DNA of 5,682 bases from DHVE2 group archaeon (lineage in GTDB: Archaea; Thermoplasmatota; Thermoplasmata; Thermoplasmatales; Aciduliprofundaceae), in assembly GCA_026986135.1 (NCBI GenBank), contig JALSPD010000004.1, positions 1 to 5,682 of the forward strand. Direction: 5' to 3'. Position numbers and translations under genes: made by a program. This document shows positions 4,542 through 5,682 of this stretch, piece by piece (positions within the stretch are counted from its first letter, which is position 1; each line of letters opens with the position of its first letter). The notes beneath the pieces were generated by a model, which saw only the letters and a list, made by a program, of their open reading frames with translations, did no database searches and was not told the origin of the DNA.

Positions 4542-5204
4542 ATGAGATGCCCTGTATGTGGTTCCAGGAATGTTAGTAAACTCCAAACTGGGAGTTACAA
4601 GTGCAACGACTGTGGATTCGTGTTCTATCCGGATAGAGATGCAATAATTGACATGCGAGACATGATTGACCCCTCAGAGCTGAGTGAAGAGGAGATGAGT
4701 GTGATAGGGGAGCATATGGCAGGTGCCAGTGAAGATCTTGGAAGAATGATATACGGTGAGGATATAAAGAATATATTCAGGGGCAATGTGGAAATAGGTG
4801 AAATAGCTGAAAAATACAGTGAGGAAGAGAAAATATATGGGGTTTTCATAGATTTTGAAGGAAATCTCACAGGAACGATACTCATAATCCTTTCTGAGAA
4901 GGATGTTAGAGCAATTACCCAGGGTAAAAGGGGAATGATTCATACTCTCAGATCTCTGGCAAGAGATGCATTTATGGAATTCAGCAACAAACTGAACCTT
5001 GATGCGGAGATAAAGCGAATTGATGTGGCCTACGATAGCATTACCTCAATGGTGAACTACCTAAATGGAGAAATGAAAAAGAAAAAGGCGTTTATACTGA
5101 ACTACGAGCTTCATTCTGATGGCATGTGGAAGGGAGATATTATAATAATCCCGGGGAAAGAAAGTCTTGATTTCATCAAGAGCCTTTTAGAAGAGGATGT
5201 GTAA
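4542..5204 (+). CDS. Zinc ribbon fused to a CheC/CheX-like domain
   Basis: A 220-aa protein with two parts. Residues 1-30 form a zinc ribbon with two knuckles, C3-x2-C6 and C21-x2-C24. Residues 31-95 are a charged, probably helical linker. From about residue 98 the pattern fits the CheC/CheX fold: GVFIDFEGNLTGTILIIL (100-117) as two strands, then a helix with D142-x3-E146-x2-N149. This equals the D/S-x3-E-x2-N signature by which CheC and CheX dephosphorylate CheY. The C-terminal half has AFILNYEL (183-190) and DIIIIP (199-204), a second strand pair, and a last helix (207-217). The proline normally found about 22 residues after the Asn is absent (N172 at that place), and only one ExxN site is evident. 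No cheY, cheA or cheD is in the window. Operon position after the KaiC-like ATPase suggests that they share a signalling task. The zinc ribbon is clear; the CheC assignment is moderate and rests on my reading of the pattern. Confidence 0.85.
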   Translation: MRCPVCGSRNVSKLQTGSYKCNDCGFVFYPDRDAIIDMRDMIDPSELSEEEMSVIGEHMAGASEDLGRMIYGEDIKNIFRGNVEIGEIAEKYSEEEKIYGVFIDFEGNLTGTILIILSEKDVRAITQGKRGMIHTLRSLARDAFMEFSNKLNLDAEIKRIDVAYDSITSMVNYLNGEMKKKKAFILNYELHSDGMWKGDIIIIPGKESLDFIKSLLEEDV

Positions 5205-5212
5205 AAGAAGAC

Positions 5213-5225
5213 AAAAGTATATATG
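5213..5225 (+). promoter_or_regulatory. TATA promoter of the epimerase gene, leaderless type
   Basis: AAAAGTATATATG holds a TATATA core centred about 26 nt before ATG 5247, with no ribosome site near the start. This fits a separate, leaderless transcript and separates the epimerase gene from the KaiC-like operon. Confidence 0.6.
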
Positions 5226-5246
5226 GCATTTGACCGATGACTTCAT

Positions 5247-5682
5247 ATGGAAATAAGAACCTTTGAGTGGGAGCAGGTGGAAATACCCCTGAAAAAACCA
5301 TTCAAGATAGCTCTTGGTACCACCGAGGTTTATCGGGGAGTGATACTTAGGATATGCACAGAGGAGTATTGCGGCTACGGTGAGGCAGCCCCATCTCCCA
5401 GGATAACCGGTGAGACAACGGAATCTGTAATTGGAGCACTTAAAAAAATGAAATCCCTTGTCCTTGGAAAGAATCCGCTGGATGTTGGAAGAATAATGAA
5501 TGATGTTAACAGAGCAATTGTTGGTAACACCTCTGCAAAATCAGCGGTTGATATGGCTCTTCACGATATACTCGGTAAAAGAAGCTCTTTACCCCTATAC
5601 ATGATTCTTGGTGGTGAGAGAGATAGAATACCAACCTCCCTCACCGTGGGTCTTGGAAGTGTAAAAGACACGGTTAAATCAT
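5247..5682 (+). CDS. Enolase-superfamily dipeptide epimerase (partial, 3' end off the right edge)
   Basis: The first 145 codons of a mandelate racemase/muconate-lactonizing enzyme-type protein. The N-terminal capping domain includes VEIPLKKPFKIALGTT (11-26), GYGEAAPSPRITGET (43-57) and SAVDMALHDILGK (99-111). The TIM barrel begins at RIPTSLTVGLG (127-137). GEAAPSPRITGET and the PTSLTVG strand are typical of L-Ala-D/L-Glu and related dipeptide epimerases, which invert the alpha carbon of a dipeptide residue using two lysines and a magnesium ion. The catalytic KxK and the metal ligands would come after the edge, so substrate cannot be judged. o-Succinylbenzoate synthase and muconate cycloisomerase are alternatives in the same subgroup. 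An archaeon has no peptidoglycan of the bacterial type, so a role in peptide use or in an unknown dipeptide pathway is more likely than murein recycling. The start is set by the TATA box 26 nt upstream. Confidence 0.88.
   Translation, partial: MEIRTFEWEQVEIPLKKPFKIALGTTEVYRGVILRICTEEYCGYGEAAPSPRITGETTESVIGALKKMKSLVLGKNPLDVGRIMNDVNRAIVGNTSAKSAVDMALHDILGKRSSLPLYMILGGERDRIPTSLTVGLGSVKDTVKS

Overview
The window looks like a piece of a thermophilic archaeal chromosome, most likely from the Euryarchaeota/Thermoplasmatota side. This is inferred from AT-rich TATA boxes about 26-27 nt upstream of several start codons (leaderless-type promoters), Shine-Dalgarno sites matching the archaeal AGGAGGTGATC core at internal operon genes, heavy use of AGA/AGG and ATA codons, a split transketolase, and a single-domain KaiC/RadA-like ATPase. 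I cannot name the genus. I saw no rRNA, tRNA, CRISPR array, insertion sequence or transposase.

Left half (1-2278), all minus strand. A three-gene operon reads leftwards from about 2278: a 102-aa multi-pass membrane protein, a 185-aa membrane-anchored protein with an external domain, and a 249-aa Cas4/RecB-like nuclease with an apparently complete four-cysteine iron-sulfur set. The first pair overlaps by 4 nt and the second by 7 nt. After a 78-nt gap with a T-rich terminator-like element comes a separate gene, the N-terminal subunit of transketolase, which runs off the left edge.

Middle (2279-3747). A 123-nt divergent intergenic region carries a TATA box for each direction. The rightward operon encodes three small Gly/Arg-rich proteins (87, 68 and 130 aa) and then a 156-aa protein of the dinitrogenase iron-molybdenum cofactor-binding (NifX/NifB C-terminal) fold. 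The first and third small proteins resemble the DUF5320 type often found beside such NifX-like genes, and the second has a similar start fused to a membrane segment. The third protein and the NifX-like protein end in nearly the same charged coiled-coil tail, which suggests that they pair. Nothing here indicates nitrogen fixation.

Right part (3748-5682). A leaderless-type promoter drives a two-gene operon: a single-domain KaiC-like ATPase followed 3 nt later by a protein that joins an N-terminal zinc ribbon to a CheC/CheX-like domain retaining the D-x3-E-x2-N phosphatase signature. This is the most unusual gene in the window and suggests a KaiC-linked signalling pair. A further leaderless-type promoter precedes an enolase-superfamily dipeptide epimerase that runs off the right edge.
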